A stretch of DNA of 64,000 nt. Origin: Allobosea caraganae (lineage in GTDB: Bacteria > Pseudomonadota > Alphaproteobacteria > Rhizobiales > Beijerinckiaceae). The DNA is taken from assembly GCF_003351345.1 (NCBI RefSeq), contig NZ_QQTO01000001.1, positions 124,001 through 188,000 on the forward strand, written 5' to 3'. Under the pieces are notes generated by a model. The model was not told the origin of the DNA. It made no database searches and saw nothing but the letters and a program-made list of their open reading frames with translations. The position numbers were made by a program, and so were the translations under genes. Of the stretch, positions 17,538 to 25,906 are shown piece by piece; the first letter of the stretch is position 1; each line of letters opens with the position of its first letter.

Positions 17538-20018
17538 ATGAGACGGTCGAGGCGACAGGGACGGAGCGGCGGCGCGAGGCACCAACGCGCGCTCATTCCG
17601 GCTCTCGCCATCGGCGTCGCACCCGCCGCCGCCTTCGCCCAGGCCGAGATCTTCAATCCGATGCCGAGCGGCACGCTGAGCACCGGCAGCCTCTCGGTGA
17701 TCCTCGCCGGGCTCGTCGTCTTCGCCGCGACGACCTCGATCGTCTACGTGCGCGAGCGCGCCCGCTGGCAGCGCCGCGAGACCGAGCTTGCCGGCAACCT
17801 CGAAGCGGCGCGCGGCCAGCAGGACCGGCTGACGGCCTTGCTCGACGCCGACCCGCAGGTCGTGGTGAGCTGGAACGGCCAAAACGCCGAGCCCCTCTTC
17901 GAGGGCAATAGCGGCTTCCTCGGCGCGCCCGGCGCGACGCTCGCCCTCGCCTACGGCACCTGGGCGGCGCCGACCGAGGCCAAGCGGCTGGAATTGGCGA
18001 CGGATGCGCTGAAGCAGCGCGGCGAGGCCTTCGGCTTCACGCTCAAGAGCAAGACCGGGCCCTTCATCGATATCGTCGGCCGGCCCGTCGCGGGGCGCGC
18101 CGTGATCCGCTTCCGCGAGGTCACGGGCGAGCGCGCCAAGCTGCTCGCGCTGCAGGACGAGTTCAAGCTGGTGACGGCCGAGCATGCCGCGCTCTCGACC
18201 TTGCTGTCGGGCCTGCCGCAGCCGGTCTGGACGCGCAATGCACACGGCCATCTGAGCTGGGCCAACGCCGCCTATGCCCGCGCCGTCGAGGCGACCGAAG
18301 GGGCCGAGGCGGTCAAGGGCGGTCTCGAACTGCTCGAGCGCGGCGTGCGCGAGGGCGCGGCCCAGGCCCGCCATGACGGCAAGACCTTCTCGACGCGGGC
18401 TCGCGCCGTCGTCGCCGGCCAGCGCCGCACGCTCGACATCCTGGAACTGCCGACCCCGACCGGCTTTGCCGGCATCGCCACCGACATGAGCGAGCTGGAG
18501 GCGGTGCGCGTCGATCTGCAGCGCCAGATGGACGCGCATGTGCGCACGCTCGACCGGCTGAAGACGGCGGTCGCGGTGTTCGACGCCTCGCAGCGGCTGG
18601 TCTACGCCAACACCGGCTTCGAGACGCTCTGGTCGCTCGATCCCGCCTTCCTCGAAGGCAAGCCGAGCGATGGCGAGATCCTCGACCGGCTGCGGGCCGA
18701 GCGGCGCCTGCCCGAACTCGGCGACTACCGCAGCTGGAAGGCCGGCGTGCAGGCCGCCTATACCAGCCTGCGCGCCAGCGAAGATTGGTGGTACCTGCCG
18801 GACGGACGCACGATCCACGTCGTCGCCAGCCCCAACCCGCAGGGCGGCGTGACCTATCTCTTCGACGACGTGACCGAGCGCTTCACGCTGGAATCGCGCT
18901 TCAACGCCCTGTCGCGGACGCAGCGCGAGACGCTCGACTCGCTGCGCGAGGGCGTCGCCGTGTTCGGCTCGGACGGGCGGCTCAAGCTCTCCAACCCGGC
19001 CTTCGCCCAGGCCTGGAAGATCCCGGCCGACCTCGCCAGCGCGGCGCCGCATATCGACGAGGTCGTGCGGCTCTGTCGCCCGCTCTACCCGCATGACGAG
19101 GTCTGGACCGAGCTCCAGAGCACCGTCACCGGCGTGCGCGACGCGCGCGAGGACTATGGCTGCCGGATGGAGCGCCGCGACGGCTCGGTGCTCGATTGCG
19201 CCGCCGCGCCCCTGCCTGATGGCGCGACGCTGATCACCTTCGCCGACGTCACCGCCAGCGTGAACGTCGAGCGTGCGCTGACCGAGAAGAACGAGGCGCT
19301 GGAGAAGGTCTCGCGGCTGCGCGAGGATTTCGTCCACCATGTCTCGTATGAGCTGCGCTCGCCGCTGACCAACATCATCGGCTTCGCGCAGCTGCTGGGC
19401 ACCGAGACGGTTGGCCCGCTGAACGAGAAGCAGCGCGACTATGCCGGCCATATCGTGCGCTCGTCGGGCGCGCTGCTCGCCATCATCAATGACATCCTCG
19501 ACCTCGCCTCGATCGACAATGGCGCGCTCGCGCTCGAACTCGGCGAGGTCGACGTCTCCGAGACCATCGCCCAGGCCGCGGCCGGGCTGCATGACCGGCT
19601 GACGGACAGCAAGCTCACGCTCAAGACCGAGATCTCCCCGCAGACCGGGCCGCTGCGCGCCGACGGCAAGCGGCTGCGCCAGGTGCTGTTCAACCTGATC
19701 TCGAACGCGATCGGCTTTTCCTCGCCCGGCCAGACCATCAGGGTCATCGCCGACCGCAGCGGCGGCGATGTCCGCATCACCGTCGCCGACGAGGGCCGCG
19801 GCATCCCGGCCGAGGTCAAGGAGAAGGTGTTCGACCGGTTCGAGAGCCATTCGCTCGGCTCCAAGCATCGCGGCGTCGGCCTGGGCCTCTCGATCGTGCG
19901 CTCGATCGTCGAGCTGCATGGCGGCAAGGTCGAACTCGATTCGACGCCGGGCCGCGGCACGCGCGTCACCGCCATCTTCCCCTCGCAGGGCATGCCCCTC
20001 TCGGACGCCGCTGAATGA
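17538..20018 (+). CDS. divL: Cell-cycle pseudokinase DivL
   Basis: 826 residues. A signal-anchor (ALIPALAIGVAPAAAFA) and a second helix (LSVILAGLVVFAATTSIVYV) are followed by several PAS domains (about residues 90-580) and a histidine-kinase core. The H-box reads HHVSYELRSPLTNIIGF: the usual phosphoacceptor His is Tyr604, the hallmark of DivL. N, G1 and G2 motifs are intact (FNLISNAIGFSSPG, DEGRGIPAE, GVGLGLSIVRSI). In Caulobacter DivL binds DivK and CckA and so controls CtrA phosphorylation at the cell pole. The chosen ATG follows a weak AGG; the frame is open 32 codons further. It overlaps the next gene by ATGA. Confidence 0.88.
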   Translation: MRRSRRQGRSGGARHQRALIPALAIGVAPAAAFAQAEIFNPMPSGTLSTGSLSVILAGLVVFAATTSIVYVRERARWQRRETELAGNLEAARGQQDRLTALLDADPQVVVSWNGQNAEPLFEGNSGFLGAPGATLALAYGTWAAPTEAKRLELATDALKQRGEAFGFTLKSKTGPFIDIVGRPVAGRAVIRFREVTGERAKLLALQDEFKLVTAEHAALSTLLSGLPQPVWTRNAHGHLSWANAAYARAVEATEGAEAVKGGLELLERGVREGAAQARHDGKTFSTRARAVVAGQRRTLDILELPTPTGFAGIATDMSELEAVRVDLQRQMDAHVRTLDRLKTAVAVFDASQRLVYANTGFETLWSLDPAFLEGKPSDGEILDRLRAERRLPELGDYRSWKAGVQAAYTSLRASEDWWYLPDGRTIHVVASPNPQGGVTYLFDDVTERFTLESRFNALSRTQRETLDSLREGVAVFGSDGRLKLSNPAFAQAWKIPADLASAAPHIDEVVRLCRPLYPHDEVWTELQSTVTGVRDAREDYGCRMERRDGSVLDCAAAPLPDGATLITFADVTASVNVERALTEKNEALEKVSRLREDFVHHVSYELRSPLTNIIGFAQLLGTETVGPLNEKQRDYAGHIVRSSGALLAIINDILDLASIDNGALALELGEVDVSETIAQAAAGLHDRLTDSKLTLKTEISPQTGPLRADGKRLRQVLFNLISNAIGFSSPGQTIRVIADRSGGDVRITVADEGRGIPAEVKEKVFDRFESHSLGSKHRGVGLGLSIVRSIVELHGGKVELDSTPGRGTRVTAIFPSQGMPLSDAAE

Positions 20019-21559
20019 GCGACGATACGCTTAGGGCCGGCGCGCATCTCATCGCGCTGGCGGACGAGGCGGCGACGGAGCGGCTCGGCCGCGACCTCGC
20101 CGCGATCCTGAAGCCCGGCGACATCGTCGCGCTCTCCGGCCATCTCGGCGCCGGCAAGTCGCTGCTGGCCCGCGCCATCCTGCGCGAGCTGGCGGATGAC
20201 ACGGCGCTGGAGGCGCCGAGCCCGACCTTCACGCTGGTGCAGAGCTACGACACGCCGCGCGGCACCGTGCTCCATGCCGACCTCTACCGCGTCCGCTCGC
20301 CGGACGAGCTCGACGATATCGGCCTGATCGAGGATCTCGACCGTGTCGTCACGCTGGTCGAATGGCCGGATCGCGCCGGCACGCGCCTGCCGGCCGGGCG
20401 CCGGCTCGACATCGTGCTCGACGTCGATCCCGACCGCCCCGAGACCGGCCGCGTCGCCAGCCTCGCCGGCGGGGTGCTCTGGCGCTCGCGGCTCTCGGTC
20501 GCGGTGGCGGCGCGCGAGCTGATTGATTCGGCCGGTTGGGAGAAGGCCAGGCGCGAGTTCATGCTCGGCGACGCCTCGACCCGTGCCTATGAGCGGTTGA
20601 CGCAGGACAGCGGCGAGACCGCGATCCTGATGATCTCGCCGGCGCGGCCGGACGGGCCGGCGATCCGCCTCGGCAAGCCCTATAGCGCCATCGCGCATCT
20701 GGCCGAGTCGGTCGATGCCTTCGTCGCGATGGATCGCGGCCTGCGCTCGCTCGGCTATTCCGCCCCCGAAATCCTGGCGCAGGACCTCTCGGCCGGTCTC
20801 CTGCTGATCGAGGACCTCGGCGATGGCGGCGTGCTCGACGACGGCAACCCGATCCCCGAGCGCTACGAGGCGGCGGCGCTGCTGCTCGCCGACCTGCATC
20901 GCCATACCCTGCCGACCATCCTGCCGGTGGCGGAGGGGCGCGACCACGTCATCCCCGACTATGACCGCGAGGCGCTGACGATCGAGACCGAGCTCGTGCT
21001 CGAATGGTACGCGCCGCATATCGCCGGCGTGACCTTGCCGGCCGTGACCAAGGCCGAGTTCGGCCGGATCTGGGACCGGCTCTTCGACGAGGTCCTGGAC
21101 GCGCCCTCGACCTGGACCCTGCGCGACTTCCATTCGCCGAACCTGATCTGGCTGCCGGAGCGCGAGGGCCATGCCAGGCTCGGGCTGATCGACTTCCAGG
21201 ATTCCCTGCTGGGCAACCCGGCCTATGACCTCGCCTCGCTTGGCCAGGACGCGCGCGTCGACGTGCCGGCGGCGCTGGAGCTCAGGCTGCTTGCCGCCTA
21301 TGGCTCGGCGAGGCGGGCGACGGACGAGAGTTTCGACCTCGCCGCCTTCGCCCGCGCCTATGCGATCCTCGGCGCCCAGCGCAACACCAAGATCGCCGGC
21401 ATCTTCGCCCGCCTCGACCGGCGCGACGGCAAGCCGGCCTATCTCAAGCACCTGCCGCGCATCGAGGCCTATCTGCGCCGCAACCTCGAACATCCGGCAC
21501 TAGACGAGCTGAAGGGCTGGTACCAGCAATACCTGCCGAAGCTGTTCGAGACCGCCTGA
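20015..21559 (+). CDS. tsaE-amgK: TsaE ATPase fused to a sugar kinase (AmgK-like phosphotransferase)
   Basis: 514 residues, two enzymes in one chain. Residues ~1-150 are TsaE, the ATPase of the tRNA threonylcarbamoyladenosine machinery: Walker A SGHLGAGKSLLARAIL, then EAPSPTFTLVQSY and ADLYRVRSPDELDDIGL. Residues ~175-510 are an aminoglycoside-phosphotransferase fold with the catalytic RDFHSPNLIW and the metal-binding LIDFQDSLLGNPAYD. The second half resembles AmgK, which phosphorylates MurNAc and GlcNAc at the anomeric position in peptidoglycan recycling, and a MurU-like gene lies 484 bp downstream. The fusion is known in Rhizobiales annotations. Its two activities are inferred from motifs. 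Confidence 0.9.
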   Translation: MSDDTLRAGAHLIALADEAATERLGRDLAAILKPGDIVALSGHLGAGKSLLARAILRELADDTALEAPSPTFTLVQSYDTPRGTVLHADLYRVRSPDELDDIGLIEDLDRVVTLVEWPDRAGTRLPAGRRLDIVLDVDPDRPETGRVASLAGGVLWRSRLSVAVAARELIDSAGWEKARREFMLGDASTRAYERLTQDSGETAILMISPARPDGPAIRLGKPYSAIAHLAESVDAFVAMDRGLRSLGYSAPEILAQDLSAGLLLIEDLGDGGVLDDGNPIPERYEAAALLLADLHRHTLPTILPVAEGRDHVIPDYDREALTIETELVLEWYAPHIAGVTLPAVTKAEFGRIWDRLFDEVLDAPSTWTLRDFHSPNLIWLPEREGHARLGLIDFQDSLLGNPAYDLASLGQDARVDVPAALELRLLAAYGSARRATDESFDLAAFARAYAILGAQRNTKIAGIFARLDRRDGKPAYLKHLPRIEAYLRRNLEHPALDELKGWYQQYLPKLFETA

Positions 21560-21560
21560 A

Positions 21561-21652
21561 CCGTCATTGCGAGCGCAGCGAAGCAACCCAGGGGGACTGG
21601 GCGAGCGAGACCCCCTGGGTTGCTTCGTCGCTTACGCTCCTCGCAATGACGG
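21561..21652. repeat. Long perfect-type palindromic repeat, family B
   Basis: A 92-bp inverted repeat: CCGTCATTGCGAG at left pairs with CTCGCAATGACGG at right, and CGAAGCAACCCAGGGGG pairs with CCCCCTGGGTTGCTTCG. The loop is about 14 bases. It starts right after the tsaE-amgK stop and could form a very stable RNA hairpin at the mRNA end. It has no T-tract. A decayed half-copy lies at 55819-55845. Confidence 0.85.
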
Positions 21653-21742
21653 CAAGGGCCGACGCGATTCTATCCGATCGGGAAACGCCCTAGTAAACCC
21701 ACGCGCCGCGGCCGAGCCGATCCGCGATGGCAGGAGATCCAA

Positions 21743-21955
21743 GTGCCCAAGCTCTGCGAATTCAAATCCGCGATCGATTCGAAGCCGGTCTTCGTCAACG
21801 CCGCGCAGACCTGCGTGGTCTATACTTACAAGGGCGGCACGAGCGAGACGATCATCTCGTTCGGAAAGGACTTCAACCTCGGCGTCAGCGAGAGCCTAGA
21901 GGAGGTCGTCCGCGTGCTCAACAACGCGCTGGTCGTCGAAGCGCCGGAGGGCTGA
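21743..21955 (+). CDS. Small protein of unknown function (70 aa)
   Basis: 70 residues beginning at GTG (21743) with an AGGAG ribosome site seven bases before. The sequence (MPKLCEFKSAIDSKPVFVNA, later TYKGGTSETIISFGKDF, ending SLEEVVRVLNNALVVEAPEG) is balanced in composition and predicts a compact alternating strand/helix fold with no signal or membrane helix. I do not recognise a family. It lies between the TsaE-kinase fusion and the murU-like gene on the same strand, so it may be part of that transcript, although the family B hairpin intervenes. Composition and the strong start site support a real gene. Confidence 0.65.
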   Translation: MPKLCEFKSAIDSKPVFVNAAQTCVVYTYKGGTSETIISFGKDFNLGVSESLEEVVRVLNNALVVEAPEG

Positions 21956-22043
21956 GGCCCCAAGCGCAAATCGGCCCGCGAATGGGCTTGAGTGCCGCGT
22001 CCCGCCGTGCCTGATAGCGTGACGGCGTGACAGGGAGATTCGC

Positions 22044-22787
22044 GTGACTGAGACCGGTTCGCGGCCGATCCGCCGGGCGATGGTTCTGGCGGCCGGGCTC
22101 GGCCAGCGCATGCGCCCGATCACCGACGGATTGCCGAAGCCGCTCGTGAGAATCGGCGGCAAGACGATGCTCGACCATGCGCTCGACCGGCTGGCCGAGG
22201 CTGGGGTCGAGCAGGCCGTGGTCAACGTCCACCACCTCGCCGGGCAGATCGAGGCCCATGTCGCCGGGCGCGGCAGCCCGCGCGTGACGATCTCGGATGA
22301 GCGCGCGCTGCTGCTGGAGACCGGCGGCGGCGTCAAGAAGGCGCTGCCATTGCTCGGCAGCGAGCCGTTCTTCCACGTCAATTCCGACTCGCTCTGGAGC
22401 GAGAGCGGGCATTCCAACATCGCCGCCATGGCCGAGGCCTGGGACGCAGGCCGGATGGACATGCTGTTGCTGCTGGCCGAGCGCAAGGGCAGCGTCGGCT
22501 TCGACGGCGCCGGCGACTTCTTCCGCGACGACGCCGGCCGGCTAACCCGGCGCGGTGCGGCCGCGAGCGCGCCCTTCGTCTATGCCGGCGTCGCGATCAT
22601 CAAGCCGGAGCTGTTCGCGGAGACGCCGGACGGCCCGTTCTCGCTCAACCTGCTCTTCGACCGCACCATCGCGGCGGGCACGCTGTTCGGCACGGTCCTG
22701 CGCGGGCGATGGCTGCATGTCGGCACGCCCGAGGCGATCGCGCCGGCCGAGGCCGCCTTCGCCGCCGCGCAAGCGCTCCGGGTCTGA
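22044..22787 (+). CDS. murU: Sugar-1-phosphate nucleotidyltransferase (MurU-like)
   Basis: 247 residues. The N-terminal MVLAAGLGQRMRPITDGLPKPLV is the nucleotide- and sugar-phosphate-binding signature of the NTP-transferase family. HVNSDSLW supplies the metal-binding aspartate, and LLETGGGVKKAL contacts the sugar. MurU makes UDP-MurNAc from MurNAc-1-phosphate, bypassing de novo synthesis and fosfomycin inhibition. The neighbouring AmgK-like kinase would supply the substrate, so the pair is a likely cell-wall recycling branch. A mannose- or glucose-1-phosphate substrate is the alternative. The GTG start follows AGGGAG. Confidence 0.82.
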   Translation: MTETGSRPIRRAMVLAAGLGQRMRPITDGLPKPLVRIGGKTMLDHALDRLAEAGVEQAVVNVHHLAGQIEAHVAGRGSPRVTISDERALLLETGGGVKKALPLLGSEPFFHVNSDSLWSESGHSNIAAMAEAWDAGRMDMLLLLAERKGSVGFDGAGDFFRDDAGRLTRRGAAASAPFVYAGVAIIKPELFAETPDGPFSLNLLFDRTIAAGTLFGTVLRGRWLHVGTPEAIAPAEAAFAAAQALRV

Positions 22788-22795
22788 GCGGCCTC

Positions 22796-25700
22796 GTGCC
22801 CGCGCTCAACCTCTTCAGCATCCCCGCCGGCGCGCCGTTCCTCGACGTGCTGGCTCAGGCGGTATTGGATGGGCGCTTCGGCAAAATCCACGACCCCGCC
22901 GATCCGGCGGCCATGGCGCGCGCCACGCTCTATTTGCCGACGCGCCGGGCGGCGCGCGCCTTCGCCGCCTGCCTCTCGGCCAAGCTCGGCGGCAAGCCGC
23001 TGCTGCTGCCCCGCATCGTGCCGCTCGGCGATGTCGACGAGGCCGAGACGGCGCAGATCGGCGCCGGAGCCTGGGCGCAGGACCGGATCGGTCCGATCGA
23101 CAAGCTGGCCCGGCGCATGCTGCTGACGCAGCTGGTCGATGCCTGGGGCCGCACCGCCAACCGCAGCCATCTCAAGCTCGACCCATCCGAGCCCTCGCTG
23201 GTGCCGGCGACGCTGAGCGAGGCCTGGGGGCTTGCCGGCGATCTCGCGGCGCTGCTCGACCAGATGCAGACCGAGGGCGTGGATGTCGAGCGGCTGGCCA
23301 CGCTCGATGCCAGCCGCTTCGACCAGGTCTGGCAGCTCAATGCCAGCTTCCTCGCCATCCTCGCCGAAGCCTGGCCGGCGATCCTCAATGAGCGCGGCGC
23401 CTGCGACCCTGCCGCCTTCCGCAACCGCATGCTGGCGGCCGAGCGGCAGAGGCTGCTCTCGGGCGGCGCGACCGGGCCGATCATCGCGGCGGGCTCGACC
23501 GGCACGATCCCTGCGACGGCGCGGCTGCTCTCAGCGATCGCGCGGCTGCCCAATGGCGCGGTGGTGCTGCCCGATCTCGACCTCGGCCTGCCGGAACTGG
23601 CCTGGAACGCGATCGAGAGGGAGCCGGCGCCCTCGCACCCGCAGGCGGCGCTGCACCATCTGCTTGATGTGCTCGAAGCGGTCCGCGACGATGTCCGGCC
23701 GCTCGCCGCGCCTGATGCGCCACGCCTCGCGCGCGGCGCGATCCTACGCGAGGCGATGCTGCCGGCATCGGTCACCGAGCTTTGGGCCGGGCTCGAAAGC
23801 CGGCTGGCCGCCGGGGATCCCGAGGCCGCCTTTGCCGGAATCAGCCTGATCGAGGCTGCCGACGAGCGCGAGGAGGCGCTCGCCATCGCCGTGGCGCTGC
23901 GCGAGACGCTTGAGAACCCTGACAAGCAGGCGGCGCTGATCACGCCCGACCGTGGGCTGGCCGAGCGCGTCGCGGTCGAACTCAAGCGCTGGGACGTCGA
24001 GGTCGATGATTCCGCCGGATTGCCGCTGGCGCGCGCGCCGGCCGGAGCCCTGCTTCGGCTGATCCTGGACGCTGCGATTGCCGAGATGACCCCCGCAGGC
24101 ACAGTCGCCCTGCTGGCGCATCCGCTGTGCCGGCTCGGCCTGACGCGTGAGATCGCGGCGCGGGGCGCCTCTGCGCTGGAGATCGGCGCCTGGCGCGGCG
24201 AGACTGTGGCGAAGGGGCTGGCCGGCCTGCGCGCCAGTTTTGCCGGACTGCCGAAGCTGCAGACGGAGTCACATGCACCGCTGCCGCGCCGGCGGCTGAG
24301 CGCCGAGGATATCGCTGCTGCCGGGCAAGTGCTTGCGGCGCTGGAAACTGCGCTGACGCCGCTGCTCCAGGCGCTCGCAATACCCGCCCCATCCTTCCCA
24401 GACGTCGTCAGCGCCGCCCGCCAAGCCATCGAAGAGCTGAGCCTGACCGAGACCGGAGCCACGCTCGCCTTCGCCGGCCCCGATGGCGAGGCGCTGCTGC
24501 GGCTGTTCGACGATATCGACGGCGCCTTGCCCGACGCGCCCGAAGGCGGCCGGGCGCGCGACCTCGTTGCCATCCTCGACGGGCTGCTGGCCGAGACGGT
24601 CGTGCGCCGCGCCGGCTCCGGCCATCCGCGCGTCAAAATCTGGGGCCTGCTCGAAGCGCGCCTGCTGGAGGCCGACCATGTCGTGCTCGGCGGGCTGATC
24701 GAGACCGTCTGGCCGCCGGAGACCAAGACCGATTCCTTCCTGAACCGGCCGATGCGGGCCGAGCTGGGGCTGTCGCCGCCGGAGCGCCGCATCGGCCAGA
24801 CCGCGCATGATTTCGTTGCGGGAATCATGGCCGCGAAGGTGACGTTGAGTCGCGCCCGCAAGGCCGGCGAGGCCGAGACCATCGCCTCTCGGTTCTGGCA
24901 GCGGCTCAAGGCGGTGACGCCGAAGCCGGTCTGGGCCGAGGCCGAGAACAGAGGGAAGCGCCTGACGGCCCTTGCCGCGAAGCTCGGCGAGCCCGCGGCG
25001 GTGAAGCCGATCGGCCGGCCGGCGCCGCGTCCGGCGCGCCATCTCCAGCCGACGGCGCTCAGCGTCACCGAGATCGAGACGCTCTACCGCGACCCCTACC
25101 AGATCTTCGCCCGCAAGATCCTGAAGCTCGACGCCCTGCCCGAGCTGATCGAGGACCCGAGCGCCACCGATCGCGGCAAGCTGCTGCACGATATCGTCGA
25201 GAGCTTCGCCAAGGCTTATCCCGAGCAATTGCCGGCCGATGCACTGGCGCAGGTGATCCGTATCGGCGGCGAGCGCTTCCGCGACTTTGCGGATACGCCG
25301 GAGGTGCAGGCTTTCTGGTGGCCGCGCTTCCTGCTGACGGCCGGGCATTTCATCGCCTGGGAGGAGAGGCGGCGGCCGACGCTGGCGAAGGTCGCGGTCG
25401 AGCGCGTCACGGCCGACACCTTCGCGCTGGCGGACGGGACGAGCTTTCGCCTGAGCGGCCGGGCCGACCGGGTCGAGGTCACCCGGCTGCCGACGCTCAG
25501 GATCATCGACTTCAAGACCGGCGCGCCGCCGAGCAAGGCGCAGGTCGAGAAGGGTTTTGCGCCGCAATTGACGCTCGAGGCCGAGCTTGCCGCCCGCGCC
25601 GGCTTTCGCGACATGGTCGGCCCGACGCCGGTCGAGGCCCTGCTCTACCTCAAGCTCCACCACGACCCCAAGGGCTGGGCCAAGGACAAGCCGCTCGAGT

Positions 25701-25906
25701 TCGACGGCGAGACGCTGGCCGACGTCGCCACGCGCCATCTCGACCGGCTGATCGAGCATCTCGACGCGCTGCGAACCGGGCGCGAGGCCTATCTGTCGCG
25801 GCGCGCGCCCGAGTTCATCAGGTTCGCCAGCCCCTATGACCAGCTTGCGCGGGTCAAGGAGTGGTCGGCGGCGCCCGGCGGCGACGATAGCGGGGGCGAG
25901 CCGTGA
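22796..25906 (+). CDS. addB: Double-strand break repair protein AddB
   Basis: 1036 residues, alphaproteobacterial AddB. The N-terminal half is the inactive helicase-like region (LYLPTRRAARAFAACL, IIAAGSTGTIPATARL). The C-terminal ~280 residues are a PD-(D/E)xK nuclease with LRIIDFKTGAPP and an upstream TDRGKLLHDIVESFA. AddA and AddB together unwind and resect broken DNA ends until a recombination hotspot, then load RecA. The GTG start at 22796 is 8 bp after the murU-like stop; the longer frame reads back into that gene. The stop overlaps addA (GTGA), so translation is coupled. Confidence 0.95.
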   Translation: MPALNLFSIPAGAPFLDVLAQAVLDGRFGKIHDPADPAAMARATLYLPTRRAARAFAACLSAKLGGKPLLLPRIVPLGDVDEAETAQIGAGAWAQDRIGPIDKLARRMLLTQLVDAWGRTANRSHLKLDPSEPSLVPATLSEAWGLAGDLAALLDQMQTEGVDVERLATLDASRFDQVWQLNASFLAILAEAWPAILNERGACDPAAFRNRMLAAERQRLLSGGATGPIIAAGSTGTIPATARLLSAIARLPNGAVVLPDLDLGLPELAWNAIEREPAPSHPQAALHHLLDVLEAVRDDVRPLAAPDAPRLARGAILREAMLPASVTELWAGLESRLAAGDPEAAFAGISLIEAADEREEALAIAVALRETLENPDKQAALITPDRGLAERVAVELKRWDVEVDDSAGLPLARAPAGALLRLILDAAIAEMTPAGTVALLAHPLCRLGLTREIAARGASALEIGAWRGETVAKGLAGLRASFAGLPKLQTESHAPLPRRRLSAEDIAAAGQVLAALETALTPLLQALAIPAPSFPDVVSAARQAIEELSLTETGATLAFAGPDGEALLRLFDDIDGALPDAPEGGRARDLVAILDGLLAETVVRRAGSGHPRVKIWGLLEARLLEADHVVLGGLIETVWPPETKTDSFLNRPMRAELGLSPPERRIGQTAHDFVAGIMAAKVTLSRARKAGEAETIASRFWQRLKAVTPKPVWAEAENRGKRLTALAAKLGEPAAVKPIGRPAPRPARHLQPTALSVTEIETLYRDPYQIFARKILKLDALPELIEDPSATDRGKLLHDIVESFAKAYPEQLPADALAQVIRIGGERFRDFADTPEVQAFWWPRFLLTAGHFIAWEERRRPTLAKVAVERVTADTFALADGTSFRLSGRADRVEVTRLPTLRIIDFKTGAPPSKAQVEKGFAPQLTLEAELAARAGFRDMVGPTPVEALLYLKLHHDPKGWAKDKPLEFDGETLADVATRHLDRLIEHLDALRTGREAYLSRRAPEFIRFASPYDQLARVKEWSAAPGGDDSGGEP

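Noticed and set aside
17424..19919. 831-codon open frame antisense to divL
   Set aside because: Long antisense frames are expected in GC-rich DNA with strong third-position bias. The translation is low-complexity (R, D, G, A, H) without domains, while the plus strand encodes DivL with clear motifs.
19439..21493. 684-codon antisense frame spanning divL and tsaE-amgK
   Set aside because: It crosses two well-supported genes on the other strand and has no domain signal.
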